Positions 8,982 to 17,499 are shown, numbered from the stretch's first letter. The stretch is 64,000 nucleotides of DNA from Marinobacter sp. CHS3-4 (GCF_030053415.1 NZ_JASGBJ010000001.1:1178001-1242000), one strand, 5' to 3'. Translations and numbers: made by a program. The notes: a model not told the origin generated them from the letters alone.

Positions 8982-9704
8982 TTAGCGAACCTTTGAGAGG
9001 AATTTCTGAGTCAATTCATTCTGGGGGTCATTAATGACCTGTTTCGCTTCGCCAATTTCTGCGATTACACCCTGATGGAAATAAGCCACACGATCAGATA
9101 CATCCCGCGCAAAGCCCATTTCATGGGTGACACAGATCATGGTCATGCCTTCTTCGGCCAACAGGCGCAGCGTTTCCAGAACCTCGCCGACCAGCTCCGG
9201 GTCAAGCGCGGACGTCACCTCGTCTAGAAGCATAAAATCCGGCTTCATGGCCAGGGCGCGGGCAATGGCCAAACGCTGCTGCTGACCGCCGGACATTCTC
9301 GTCGGATAAACGTCGAATTTGTCACCAAGACCAACGTGTTTCAGTTCCTTCTTGGCAATTTCCATCGCCTCGTCTTTGCTCATCTTTTTGACGATGCGCG
9401 GGGCAAGAGCCGCGTTTTCCAGCACGGTCATGTGCGGGAAAGCGTTGAATTGCTGAAACACCATGCCCAGTTTCTGACGCAGTTTGTCTTTGTTCGTGTC
9501 TTTGCTGTGAACGTCAATATCGTTGACCAGGATCTTGCCTGAATTGATCGTCTCGATGGCGTTGATGCAATACAGCAGCGTTGATTTACCGCTGCCAGAT
9601 CCGCCGATGACACTGACGACCTCGCCATTGGGGACATCCAGACTGACGCCTTTCAGTACCTCAAGGTCACCAAAGGATTTATGGACATTCTGGACGCTAA
9701 TCAT
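8982..9704 (-). CDS. polar amino acid ABC transporter, ATP-binding protein
   Basis: A 240-residue ATPase of the polar amino acid uptake group: Walker A GGSGSGKST (about 33-41), signature MSGGQQQR, Walker B FMLLDEVTSALDPE, and the switch His in VTHEMGFA. It should drive the two permeases encoded upstream. The ATG overlaps the preceding permease stop by four bases (ATGA), and earlier in-frame starts would lie inside the permease gene. Last gene of the four-gene importer operon. Confidence 0.93.
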   Translation of the reverse strand: MISVQNVHKSFGDLEVLKGVSLDVPNGEVVSVIGGSGSGKSTLLYCINAIETINSGKILVNDIDVHSKDTNKDKLRQKLGMVFQQFNAFPHMTVLENAALAPRIVKKMSKDEAMEIAKKELKHVGLGDKFDVYPTRMSGGQQQRLAIARALAMKPDFMLLDEVTSALDPELVGEVLETLRLLAEEGMTMICVTHEMGFARDVSDRVAYFHQGVIAEIGEAKQVINDPQNELTQKFLSKVR

Positions 9705-10354
9705 ATTGCCATTTTCCTTTCGAGATACCGCCCGTAGTGCGAGAGCGGGTAAGAAATAATGAAGTAGAAGATGCCGACACCGATCAGAATTTCGAGCGGT
9801 TGCTGGGTTCGGGAAATCAGCTGTTCGGAAGTGCGCAGCAATTCCATATAGCCGATCACGGAAACCAGGGCAGAATCCTTGATGACGCTGAGGGCGACAC
9901 CCATCCACGACGGCAGAACTGCGCGCAGACCAATGGGGAACCGGATGTGATAGACGGTTTGCCAGTAGGTCATGCCGAGCGAACGGGCTGCGGTTTGCAT
10001 GGACTTGCTCACGCTTTCGAAGCCGCCGCGGAACACTTCACTCATGAAGGCCATGGTATACAGCGAAAGCACGATTGAGCCTGCAAGGAACGGGTTCATC
10101 GGATGACCGATGGCGCCGACAAAGGTCGAGAACAGAATCAACTGAATGATCAGCGGCACACTTCTGAGAATGTCCAGCACGCTGCCGAACAGAACATTAA
10201 CCGCCTTGTTGCTTTCCGCCCGCGCAAAGCCGACGATCATGCCCAGCAACGTGCCCACGACGATGGCAACAACCGAGATGGTGATGGTGTTCCAGACGCC
10301 AGTCAGAATGTAACCGGTATCGTCCCAGGATAGGGGAGTAAACAGAGAGTTCAT
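9701..10354 (-). CDS. amino acid ABC transporter permease (second)
   Basis: A 217-residue HisM/GlnP-type permease with about five membrane spans and the EAA loop region that contacts the ATPase (EVFRGGFESVSKSMQTAARSLG, about 106-127 in outline). It pairs with the other permease to form the channel of the importer. It shares one base with the stop of the upstream permease and four bases with the ATPase start, so the three are translationally coupled. Confidence 0.92.
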   Translation of the reverse strand: MNSLFTPLSWDDTGYILTGVWNTITISVVAIVVGTLLGMIVGFARAESNKAVNVLFGSVLDILRSVPLIIQLILFSTFVGAIGHPMNPFLAGSIVLSLYTMAFMSEVFRGGFESVSKSMQTAARSLGMTYWQTVYHIRFPIGLRAVLPSWMGVALSVIKDSALVSVIGYMELLRTSEQLISRTQQPLEILIGVGIFYFIISYPLSHYGRYLERKMAI

Positions 10355-11019
10355 CAGATTTCCCCCTTGAACAGTCGGCGGGATAGAAGCGATGCACCGA
10401 ACAGCACCAGTTTGGTGATGATGAAGTACATGACAGCCGCCACTATGAAGAACTCAAGCGTGCGGAACGACAGTGACTGAAGCCTCTGGGTCGTGCCGGA
10501 CAGCTCACTCATGCCCACCAGGATGCCCAGCGAACTCATCAGAATGGACCAGACAAACTGGTTGGTCATCGGATGGTAAATGCGCCGGAGCATTTGCGGC
10601 AGGATCACGTATCGATAGGTTTGAATGCTGGTCATGCCCAGAGACTTGGACGCGCTGTACTGGGTACTGGGAATGGACTGGAACCCACCCCGGAAGGTCT
10701 CTGTCAGATAACCCGCATTGATAAATACCAGGGCGCTTAAGACGGCAACGTAGGGGCTGAGATGAATGCCAAAGGCTCCCAGGCCGAAATACGCCATGTA
10801 GATTTGAAAAAGTGCCGGTGTGTTCCTGGCAATTTCGACCCAAACGGTCGCCACGTAGCAGAAGGGTTTGCTGTTGTTCATCTTGGCGATCGCAAGCAGA
10901 ACGGCGATGACAACACCCAGGAGCATGGCGAGCACAGAGACGTGCAGGGTGACGAAAGCACCGTTCAGTAACTCAGGCATCTTCTGGAGCACAATGTTCC
11001 AGTGAAATTCGTATTCCAT
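10354..11019 (-). CDS. amino acid ABC transporter permease (first)
   Basis: A 221-residue HisQ/GlnP-type inner-membrane permease with about five spans and its own EAA-type loop (TETFRGGFQSIPSTQYSASK). It forms a heterodimer with the second permease. It is separated from the solute-binding protein gene by about 94 bases that hold a strong stem-loop, whereas the downstream genes overlap; this is the layout expected when the binding protein is made in excess over the membrane parts. Confidence 0.92.
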   Translation of the reverse strand: MEYEFHWNIVLQKMPELLNGAFVTLHVSVLAMLLGVVIAVLLAIAKMNNSKPFCYVATVWVEIARNTPALFQIYMAYFGLGAFGIHLSPYVAVLSALVFINAGYLTETFRGGFQSIPSTQYSASKSLGMTSIQTYRYVILPQMLRRIYHPMTNQFVWSILMSSLGILVGMSELSGTTQRLQSLSFRTLEFFIVAAVMYFIITKLVLFGASLLSRRLFKGEI

Positions 11020-11048
11020 ACCTTGGCCACTTTGAGTGGTTTGAGAGG

Positions 11049-11082
11049 ACTGGCCAGCGACCTTTTCAGGCCGCCGGCCAGT
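11049..11082 (-). promoter_or_regulatory. intercistronic 15-bp stem-loop with GAAA loop
   Basis: On the minus-strand transcript the arms ACTGGCCGGCGGCCT and AGGTCGCTGGCCAGT pair over 15 positions (13 Watson-Crick, two G-U) around a GAAA tetraloop. It sits between the binding-protein gene and the permease genes and is not followed by a T run. Likely roles are protection of the binding-protein mRNA from 3' decay or partial termination. Confidence 0.75.
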
Positions 11083-11113
11083 GTTCTAAGCAGTTACACG
11101 AGAGGCTGTGTAA

Positions 11114-11932
11114 TTACTTGTTGTCCCTCAGGGACTTGATCAGATCGGCAGGTGCATCTGAACCGAAGTACTTGTTGTACGCCTCGTTCATGTTGCCGTC
11201 ACGGATCTGGCGAATCAGGAACAAGTTCAGGTAGTTGATCCACGCCACTTCACTGCGCTTGGCAATGATGCCAACGACGTCGTCGTAGTTAGGCACGTAG
11301 GGACCGGCCTCGAAATCTGAGAATTCGTCACTCTGCAGTTTGGTCGCGATGTTGGTGTTCGTGGAGATGATCGCATCCACTTTGCCCTGATACAGGCCAA
11401 GGAAGGCATCGTTCTCAGACTTGAAAGACGTGTAGTTGTCTTTGCCCCAGCCCTGCTGCTCGGCATAGGCCAGATACTCGGTTTCGTAGGTGGTGCCCAG
11501 TGCTGCGCCCACTTTCAGGTTTTTCAGGTCAGCGAAGGACTCGATGTTCTTGTCCTTGTTGGAAATGACCTGGAACTTGAACACGAAGTACGGGTAGGTG
11601 AAGCCGACGGACTTGGCGCGCTCGAGTGTGTCAGAGGTCGAGCCGATAACCACGTCGGTTTTGCCGGCAACCAGAGAAGGAATACGATCCCCCCAGGTCA
11701 GGTTCAGGATGTTTGCGTCTACACCCAGCGCTTCGGCCAGATCTTTGCAGTAATCAACGTCAAAGCCAGCTGGCTCATTGTTCTCGTCAAGATAACCCAT
11801 CGGGGGAAAGTCAAGAACCACGCCGCAGTTCAGGGTGCCTCGCTTGATCACGTCGTCCAACTGATCAGCGGTCGCGTTCATGGAAGTGAACGCAACGCAA
11901 GCAAGGATGATTGCCGTTAGTTTCTTCATCAT
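11114..11932 (-). CDS. polar amino acid ABC transporter, periplasmic binding protein
   Basis: A 272-residue family 3 solute-binding protein with a Sec signal peptide (MMKKLTAIILACVAFTSMNA, cleavage near residue 22). The mature part begins with LDDVIKRGTLNCGV and contains GFDVDYCKDLAEALG and the DVVIGSTSDT ligand-loop pattern. It should capture an amino acid in the periplasm for the permease pair; sequence does not show which one. The start follows CCGGAG. First gene of the operon, with a perfect palindrome about 90 bases upstream. Confidence 0.92.
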   Translation of the reverse strand: MMKKLTAIILACVAFTSMNATADQLDDVIKRGTLNCGVVLDFPPMGYLDENNEPAGFDVDYCKDLAEALGVDANILNLTWGDRIPSLVAGKTDVVIGSTSDTLERAKSVGFTYPYFVFKFQVISNKDKNIESFADLKNLKVGAALGTTYETEYLAYAEQQGWGKDNYTSFKSENDAFLGLYQGKVDAIISTNTNIATKLQSDEFSDFEAGPYVPNYDDVVGIIAKRSEVAWINYLNLFLIRQIRDGNMNEAYNKYFGSDAPADLIKSLRDNK

Positions 11933-12020
11933 AATTTGCTTCTCCGGTTATTTTTCTGTCGGCTACAAATGCAATATGTATATGCACTGACACTGTACAT
12001 AACAAAGTCTAACTGAGAAT

Positions 12021-12041
12021 TTTTAGGGATAATCCCTAAAA
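12021..12041. promoter_or_regulatory. 21-bp perfect palindrome upstream of the importer operon
   Basis: Two exact 10-base arms, TTTTAGGGAT and ATCCCTAAAA, around a single A. It lies 89 bases upstream of the binding-protein ATG, in the region where a promoter or operator is expected, and is probably the site of a dimeric regulator. Beside it (about 12044-12060) is a weak CCCG/CGGG hairpin with a CTTTT tail that could help end the GST transcript or the reverse one. Confidence 0.6.
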
Positions 12042-12148
12042 TTCCCGATTAAACGGGCTTTTCGACTCTTATTGAAGGGTTTAGCAGTTTTCGGTCGGAA
12101 AACAAGGCGCTTTCCACTGAAATTTCGACACCTTCAGCGAAATCCATT

Positions 12149-12817
12149 TCAGGCAAAATCGTACTCCCCACCTTTCTCGAGCGCTCTTTTGTAGGCGGGT
12201 CGTGCGTGCACGCGCTCCACCCAGGCGTTAATGTGAGGCCGATCTTTGCCAACAATTCCGCGGGCGACTGATGCCTCCAGCGGAAAACTCATCTGAATGT
12301 CCGCCGCGCTCAGCGTATCTCCCAGAAACCAGGTGTTACGGGCCAAGTGTGCTTCGATGAAATCCAGGTGGGTTTTAATCATCGGGCCAATGAACACTTC
12401 GTTAGTTTTATCGGAAATGCCCTTGGCAACAGGCTTGATGAAGAATGGCATCGGGCTGGTCTTAACCTTCTCGAACACCAGACGCATCACCAAAGGCGGC
12501 ATCAGTGAACCTTCAGCGTAGTGCAGCCAGTAGGTGTAATCCAGCCAAGCTTGGCCACCGGGCGACGGCAGGAGCGCGTTTTTTCCGTAAGTATGGGCCA
12601 GATACTCAATAATGGCGCCCGATTCCGCCACCACCAGCTTCCCTTCGGTAATGACCGGTGACTTGCCCAGTGGGTGGACTTTTTTGAGGCTGGCTGGCGC
12701 TAGCATGGTATCTGGATCGCGTTGGTAGCGCTGAATTTCATAGGGCACCTCCAACTCTTCCAGCATCCAGAGAACGCGTTGAGACCGGGAGTTATTGAGG
12801 TGATGGACGGTGATCAT
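12149..12817 (-). CDS. glutathione S-transferase
   Basis: A 222-residue GST. The N-terminal thioredoxin-like half starts ITVHHLNNSRSQRVLWMLEELEVPYE and includes the glutathione-contacting segments HPLGKSPVI (about 52-60) and VVAESGAIIEYL (about 65-76); the C-terminal helical half follows with SAADIQMSFPLE. The active residue region (NNSRS) suggests a Ser-type enzyme. The ATG follows AAGGAG; the open frame extends further upstream but those starts have no binding site. Divergent from the YqeY gene. Substrate unknown. Confidence 0.92.
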   Translation of the reverse strand: MITVHHLNNSRSQRVLWMLEELEVPYEIQRYQRDPDTMLAPASLKKVHPLGKSPVITEGKLVVAESGAIIEYLAHTYGKNALLPSPGGQAWLDYTYWLHYAEGSLMPPLVMRLVFEKVKTSPMPFFIKPVAKGISDKTNEVFIGPMIKTHLDFIEAHLARNTWFLGDTLSAADIQMSFPLEASVARGIVGKDRPHINAWVERVHARPAYKRALEKGGEYDFA

Positions 12818-12963
12818 GGCGAGACTCCTTTTGCCTTGGACCAGAGGGAATGTAAGGGGATGTAGTCTTGAAATGGGAATTTGGTTCACTTGAAAAGTCC
12901 TTTGAACCTTTAAGGTAATTCCGTTACATATAGCCACCCAATCCATACAACAGGAGGTAGGCC

Positions 12964-13419
12964 ATGGCTGCCGAATCTTTAAAGGAACAACTCAGCACCG
13001 CAGTTAAGAATGCGATGCGCAATAAAGATAAAGACCGGCTTGTAACACTGCGCATGGCTCAGTCAGCGGTGAAGCAGATCGAGATCGATGAGCGCCGTGA
13101 GCTGTCAGACGATGATGTTTTGAAGGTATTGGACAAAATGCTCAAGCAGCGTCGTGACGCCGCAGCCCAATACGATGATGCCGGGCGTCAGGAGCTGGCG
13201 GATAAAGAACGGGCGGAGATGGTCATCATCGAAGAGTTCATGCCCGCCGCGCTCAATGAGGACGACCTGGATGCGCTGATTCGCGAAGCCATCAGCTCCG
13301 CAGATGCCCAGGGCATGCAGGACATGGGCAAAGTGATGGGTGTATTGAAGCCTCAGGTACTTGGCCGGGTAGATATGGGCCATTTGAGCAAGAAAGTGAA
13401 GGCCGCCCTCGCAGGTTGA
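12964..13419 (+). CDS. GatB/YqeY-domain protein
   Basis: A 151-residue protein covering a YqeY domain (SLKEQLSTAVKNAMRNKDKDRL at the N-terminus, then the QRRDAAAQYDDAGR and EEFMPAALNEDDL segments). The fold is that of the tRNA-contacting tail of the amidotransferase subunit GatB; the role of the stand-alone protein is not settled. In many gammaproteobacteria it sits between rpsU and dnaG; here it is alone, divergent from GST. A perfect AGGAGGT precedes the ATG. Confidence 0.92.
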   Translation: MAAESLKEQLSTAVKNAMRNKDKDRLVTLRMAQSAVKQIEIDERRELSDDDVLKVLDKMLKQRRDAAAQYDDAGRQELADKERAEMVIIEEFMPAALNEDDLDALIREAISSADAQGMQDMGKVMGVLKPQVLGRVDMGHLSKKVKAALAG

Positions 13420-13426
13420 ATTCCAC

Positions 13427-14338
13427 TCAGGGCTGGCGGTTCCGCGAGCCCTGCTTGCGCAGTTCGAAAGCCTGCTGTTTGAGATCCTGGATTATCTCCG
13501 GGATTTTCAACGGCAGCACTTTTCCGGCGGCTTTTATTAGGTACACCACAAGGTTCATGCGCTTGTACCACAGCAGACGCTGAATTTTCTTCTTCATCGG
13601 GCGGTAGCCTTCATCGCAAAGCTCATCGATGCAATCGGCGTTGTTGATCAGGCTGTACCGGCTTAAATCGAGGGGTACGGCAATGTCGGCGGCTTTCAGT
13701 TGCCTGCGCGTTCGGAGGTCAATGCCGATGTTAATGGCATTGCTGATAACATCCAGTGTGTCATCTGGCTTTGGATAGCGTTTTACGTGGCTTAGATCGA
13801 CGGCCACAGTAATGCCTGCACCCATGCCAGCCAGCGGCGAAATGGGCACGTTCTCGACAAGCCCGCCATCCACCAGTATCCGGCCATCCATTTCGACCGG
13901 TACGAACAGACCAGGCACCGCCATGGAGGCACACACGGCGTCAGCCAGATTGCCTTTGCGGAAAATCAGTTGCTCACCGGTTTCAATGTCAGTGGCGCAG
14001 ATGGCCAGTGGAATCTTTGCATCTTCGATTTTTACATCGCCAAGGTCTTTATGAACCATGTCGCGGATGGCTTTGGTGCTGAACAGGCCACCGCTTTTCA
14101 GAGTGAAATTCAGAATTTTCGAGAGGTTCAGCGTAGAGCCGATGGTCAGGATGGATTCTGCGGGCTGGCCGAACGCGTGATAACTGGCCACCAGAGCTCC
14201 AACGCTGGTTCCCGAAATACAGTGAATGGCAATCTGTTCCTCTTCGAAGGCTTTGAGCACGCCGATATGGGCGATGCCTTTGGCAGCACCGCCCCCCAGA
14301 GCAAGGCCGATTCGGGTGTTAAACGGGTTGAGTTTCAT
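13427..14338 (-). CDS. patatin-like phospholipase, RssA-type
   Basis: A 303-residue patatin-family hydrolase. The oxyanion-hole loop GGGAAKG (about 15-21), the nucleophile elbow GTSVG with Ser45 and the catalytic Asp in VDGG (about 158-160) form the Ser-Asp dyad, so it should be an active acyl hydrolase. Length and the RIGLALGGGAAKGIAHIG start match RssA. No signal peptide, so cytoplasmic. Separated by about 68 bases from the lipoprotein gene upstream on the same strand; cotranscription is possible. Physiological substrate unknown. Confidence 0.9.
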   Translation of the reverse strand: MKLNPFNTRIGLALGGGAAKGIAHIGVLKAFEEEQIAIHCISGTSVGALVASYHAFGQPAESILTIGSTLNLSKILNFTLKSGGLFSTKAIRDMVHKDLGDVKIEDAKIPLAICATDIETGEQLIFRKGNLADAVCASMAVPGLFVPVEMDGRILVDGGLVENVPISPLAGMGAGITVAVDLSHVKRYPKPDDTLDVISNAINIGIDLRTRRQLKAADIAVPLDLSRYSLINNADCIDELCDEGYRPMKKKIQRLLWYKRMNLVVYLIKAAGKVLPLKIPEIIQDLKQQAFELRKQGSRNRQP

Positions 14339-14406
14339 GCGCGGCAGTCCGTTGACGTCGGAAATTTGGTGATCCCCGATTCTACCACTTTGTTGCTGCT
14401 GGCTGT

Positions 14407-15360
14407 TTAGTAGCTGGCTTCCAACAATTCGTGATAATCCGCCCGGAAGCGGGCAAAACTGAGGTATTGACCGCGGTGATCCACCAGATCCATGGCATTG
14501 AATGCCTCCACAAAAGCCAGAGACTCGCCGGTTACGATTTGGCCAACGTAGTCACCCGTCCAGTCCATATACTGAACCAGATCCAGTAACAGGGTCATGG
14601 CCAGGGTGCCGTTAGCCCGTTTCAGGTAGCGATAGGCTAGCGCATAGTGCTCGTAGCGGTAGCTGGCGGTGCCGGCTTGCGACGCTGTGGCGTCCCAAAG
14701 TGGGTCGTAATCATAGTGCTGGTAAGGCGCTGCGACGGGTTCGCCGGCAATAATCCGGGCCTGCCCTTCGGCAAACCAGAGCGGAAGCAGGGTGTGGTCT
14801 GCCACCGAACGGCTCAGGTTTTCCTGGGCGTAGTGAGCCAGATGGTGGGTAAAGATCTTGCCGGAATCATAAGGCCAGGCGCTGTGATAGGGGGCGACAG
14901 CCACTGCAGCCAGAGACGCGGATGACAGCTCGGTGGAACTGACTCTCGGGCTGAGGCAGGCGATCAACTGATCGGGATAAGAAGCATGGGCGCTGCGCTC
15001 GGCGACAAAGTCGTGCCAGCTCATGCGAAGCTTGCTGAGCACGTGATCGATGCGATTGTCCATCTCTGCAGCGGTGACGCGAAAGGTGGTCTCGCTGTAC
15101 GCGGGGGAGCCGTAGACTCGAACCCGTTCGTTGGCGGTTTCGAAGTACAGGGTTTCATCGATGCAGGCCGCCGCATCCCGTTTAAGGCCCCAGGCGGTGT
15201 CGGGAAAGTAGGCACCCGTATCCCTGGCGTCGTAAAAATGACCATGGACATAGTGGCCGTCGCCGCCATAGTAGTCATCCTCTGTGCCTGCGGTAACCTT
15301 GCACCCTGATAGCACTAAGATACCCAGCATCAGCCAGCAGCTTCTTACCGAATCCACCAT
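14407..15360 (-). CDS. lipoprotein with degenerate gluzincin-like motif
   Basis: A 317-residue predicted lipoprotein: hydrophobic signal and lipobox LSGC with Cys20. Near residues 172-176 it has HHLAH and about 20 residues later LWFAEGQA. That spacing and the WFAEG segment recall the HExxH...PxWxxEG pattern of peptidase_MA-like gluzincins, but the catalytic Glu of HExxH is His here, so it may be an inactive relative or a coincidence. I recognise no named family. Probably anchored in the envelope. Confidence 0.75.
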   Translation of the reverse strand: MVDSVRSCWLMLGILVLSGCKVTAGTEDDYYGGDGHYVHGHFYDARDTGAYFPDTAWGLKRDAAACIDETLYFETANERVRVYGSPAYSETTFRVTAAEMDNRIDHVLSKLRMSWHDFVAERSAHASYPDQLIACLSPRVSSTELSSASLAAVAVAPYHSAWPYDSGKIFTHHLAHYAQENLSRSVADHTLLPLWFAEGQARIIAGEPVAAPYQHYDYDPLWDATASQAGTASYRYEHYALAYRYLKRANGTLAMTLLLDLVQYMDWTGDYVGQIVTGESLAFVEAFNAMDLVDHRGQYLSFARFRADYHELLEASY

Positions 15361-15527
15361 GGGTCTGCTCCGTTATAATCATGTTTCAGGTATCTTCGCG
15401 AAGAAGGGGCAAGCTGTCCGTCAAGGCGTGTAAAAACGACGTAAAGGCGGTAGAGGAATGTCTAATGACTCAAGGTGATCCCAGGGGCGTATAAGTGGGC
15501 ACATGAACGTCAAAAAAGGAGAAGGTT

Positions 15528-16217
15528 ATGACGGATCCTGTTCTATTGATCACAGGCGCGTCTTCGGGCATTGGTGCGGAGACGGCCCGGGCAGCGGCAA
15601 AACAGGGTTACAGGCTGGTGTTGGCCGCAAGGTCTGAAGACAAATTGCAGACGCTGAAGGATGAACTGGGCAGCGACAGGGTCGTTACGGTTCGTTGTGA
15701 TGTGCAAAGCAACGACGATCAGAAAGCCATGGTGGATCGGGCCCTTGAAGCCTTCGGTCGTATCGACGCGGTGTTCGCCAATGCGGGCCGTGGTGGTTCG
15801 CCGGGCGGGTTCAGCGGCGCCGACACCGAGGCCTGGCGCGATATGATTCTCACCAACATTTACGGCGTAGGGCTCACGCTTCAACACTGCATGCCGGCGC
15901 TGAAAGAAAGCAAAGGCCATCTTCTGTTGACGGGGTCTGCCGCCGGCCGAGCGACCATTCCCGGCTCCATGTACAGCGCCACTAAATGGGCGGTGTCTGC
16001 CATTGGCTATGGCGTGCGAGAGGAGCTACGGGGCACGGGCATTCGCGTGACTCTGATCGAACCGGGCATGGTCGACACGCCCTTCTTTGATGAACGGCCG
16101 GAAACGGCGCTGAAGCCAGAAGATGTCGCCAATGCGGTGGTCTATTCATTGACCCAGCCGGCCCATGTGGACGTGAACGAGATACTGGTCAGGCCGACGC
16201 CTCCGATCAAAGACTGA
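15528..16217 (+). CDS. short-chain dehydrogenase/reductase
   Basis: A 229-residue classical SDR. The nucleotide-binding motif GASSGIG lies at 10-16, NAG at about 85-87, the catalytic Ser in LTGSAAG, and the YSATK pair near residue 150. An Arg following strand 2 (AARSEDK) favours NADP(H). Followed by a possible hairpin terminator. The start has a good AAAAAGGAGAAGG upstream. It resembles the widespread YdfG/serine-3-dehydrogenase-like group; substrate not determinable. Confidence 0.92.
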   Translation: MTDPVLLITGASSGIGAETARAAAKQGYRLVLAARSEDKLQTLKDELGSDRVVTVRCDVQSNDDQKAMVDRALEAFGRIDAVFANAGRGGSPGGFSGADTEAWRDMILTNIYGVGLTLQHCMPALKESKGHLLLTGSAAGRATIPGSMYSATKWAVSAIGYGVREELRGTGIRVTLIEPGMVDTPFFDERPETALKPEDVANAVVYSLTQPAHVDVNEILVRPTPPIKD

Positions 16218-16226
16218 GTTTGTGGC

Positions 16227-16251
16227 GGCGAGCGGGGTTGTTCCGTTCGCC
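16227..16251 (+). terminator. possible hairpin terminator after the SDR gene
   Basis: A nine-pair stem GGCGAGCGG/CCGTTCGCC with one G-T pair and a seven-base loop begins ten bases after the SDR stop. Only scattered T follow, so it is a weak candidate. Confidence 0.35.
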
Positions 16252-16297
16252 CGCGGTTCTGTTACGTTAGAGTCACATCGTCTGAAAAGGAAAGGCC

Positions 16298-16477
16298 ATG
16301 GGAACCCTGATCATTATCCTTGCCGTTCTGTTTCTGTCCCTGATCGTTGTGATTCCACTGATCGAAAAGTATGCGCCGAAAAGTGAAGGTCAGGACTTCA
16401 GCAAATACTCCAGGTGGATTATTCCGCTGTTGATGCTTTTGCTGGTCGCTCAGTTACTTCGGTATGCGTTTGGCTGA
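16298..16477 (+). CDS. 59-residue membrane protein
   Basis: A short frame with ATG after AAAGGAAAGG. It encodes two hydrophobic segments, GTLIIILAVLFLSLIVVIP (about 2-20) and IIPLLMLLLVAQLLRYAF (about 41-58), joined by a charged loop (EKYAPKSEGQDFSKYSRW). Good ribosome binding site, position between two genes on the same strand and clear two-span topology support a real gene. Function unknown. Its end overlaps a longer upstream reading frame of the following deaminase, which argues for a later deaminase start. Confidence 0.7.
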   Translation: MGTLIIILAVLFLSLIVVIPLIEKYAPKSEGQDFSKYSRWIIPLLMLLLVAQLLRYAFG

Positions 16478-16524
16478 GGCGTGCGCCAAATAGAACGTTT
16501 GAATCCATTTTTCGGGCCGCTTGG

Positions 16525-17106
16525 ATGTTTATGGAACCACTGTTGAACAAAGCTGAACCGCTCAACGATGCAGGGCTTAGAGCCATTGCGCATATGCCCA
16601 CCGGCAGTTTGCGAACGTTAATCAGCGATACGCTCTGCAAGTCGTTTGCAGATGCTGACTTTATGAGAGTGGCCGTTTTCCTGGCAGAGAAAAGCTATGA
16701 CGAGGGCGGTTGCCCCATTGGTGCCGTCATCGTGGACAACCGGACGGGCTGGATACTGGGCAAAGGCCACAATACCCTGGTTCAGGAAAATCATCCCTAT
16801 AACCACGGTGAAACCTCTGCTATCCGGGACGCCGGACGCATCGATTTCAGCCAGACCACGCTCTATACCAGCCTTAGCCCTTGTGACGTCTGCGCCACCT
16901 TGTTGTACATGCGCGGATTCAGTCGTGTGGTTGTGGGGGATGTGACGAATGCGTCAGGCAACGAGGAATGGTTACGGCAGAAGGGACTGAGGGTTGATAC
17001 TCTCGAGGATTCGCATGGCATTGAACTGTATGCCCGTTTTCGTCGTGAAAAGCCCGAACAGGATCTTGAAGACTGGAAAGGGCTGAGCTCTGTCCCGAAA
17101 AATTGA
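16525..17106 (+). CDS. nucleoside/cytosine deaminase family protein
   Basis: About 193 residues. The zinc site of the cytidine deaminase-like fold is complete: HGE (in YNHGETSAIRD) supplies the His ligand and proton-shuttling Glu, and PCDVC supplies two Cys. The fold core begins at FMRVAVFLAEKSYDEGGCPIGAV, which resembles fungal-type cytosine deaminases and related bacterial proteins. It should deaminate an amino-pyrimidine or purine base. The start is uncertain: this ATG lacks a clear binding site, and an ATG at 16594 is an alternative. Followed closely by a rhodanese gene. Confidence 0.8.
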   Translation: MFMEPLLNKAEPLNDAGLRAIAHMPTGSLRTLISDTLCKSFADADFMRVAVFLAEKSYDEGGCPIGAVIVDNRTGWILGKGHNTLVQENHPYNHGETSAIRDAGRIDFSQTTLYTSLSPCDVCATLLYMRGFSRVVVGDVTNASGNEEWLRQKGLRVDTLEDSHGIELYARFRREKPEQDLEDWKGLSSVPKN

Positions 17107-17130
17107 TTCCACTATCAGGAGGAACGCTTT

Positions 17131-17490
17131 ATGAGCCTTAAAACGCTTCAGGAAATTGTGGCCGAGGCCAAATCGGCGGCGCACTGCTTGACGCCTCAGG
17201 CCGCAAAGGAGCTGATGGCTGGAGAAAGCCAGGCTCTGGTCATTGATGTGAGGGAACCCGGTGAGGTTGCTGAAAAACGCCCCGCAGGCACAGTCAATAT
17301 CCCTCGTGGTGTCCTGGAAATGAAAATTACCGAACACACCAGCGATCCTGAGCAGCCCATTCTTTTGCACTGTGCGACGGGCGGGCGAGCGGCTCTGGCG
17401 GCCGCGTCACTGGAGAATATGGGGTTTCGGAATGTGAGCGTCATTGACTGCAGCGCTGACGATCTGATCGCGAACCTCGGCGCTGCCTAG
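17131..17490 (+). CDS. rhodanese-domain protein
   Basis: A 119-residue single rhodanese domain. LVIDVREPGEV (about 37-47) is the entry motif and Cys81 in CATGGRA is the persulfide-carrying active-site loop, so it should handle sulfane sulfur or a related thiol. The 20 N-terminal residues are helical. The ATG follows AGGAGG. It lies 24 bases after the deaminase gene, so both are probably one transcript; it converges with a small oxygenase gene. Confidence 0.92.
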   Translation: MSLKTLQEIVAEAKSAAHCLTPQAAKELMAGESQALVIDVREPGEVAEKRPAGTVNIPRGVLEMKITEHTSDPEQPILLHCATGGRAALAAASLENMGFRNVSVIDCSADDLIANLGAA

Positions 17491-17499
17491 GGCCGGCGA

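Noticed and set aside
8778..9034. Short frames on both strands between the EAL gene and the ABC ATPase, plus a GGTTTCGAATCC stretch resembling a tRNA T-loop
   Set aside because: Frames have Arg/Ser-rich improbable translations, and no tRNA acceptor or anticodon arm can be folded around the stretch.
12021..12041. Palindrome considered as a homing endonuclease site because of TAGGGATAA
   Set aside because: Only the first nine bases match the I-SceI site; the exact symmetry points to a regulator site instead.
12049..12255. Short minus-strand frame overlapping the end of the GST gene
   Set aside because: No ribosome binding site, overlaps a confirmed gene in another frame, composition unlike a protein.
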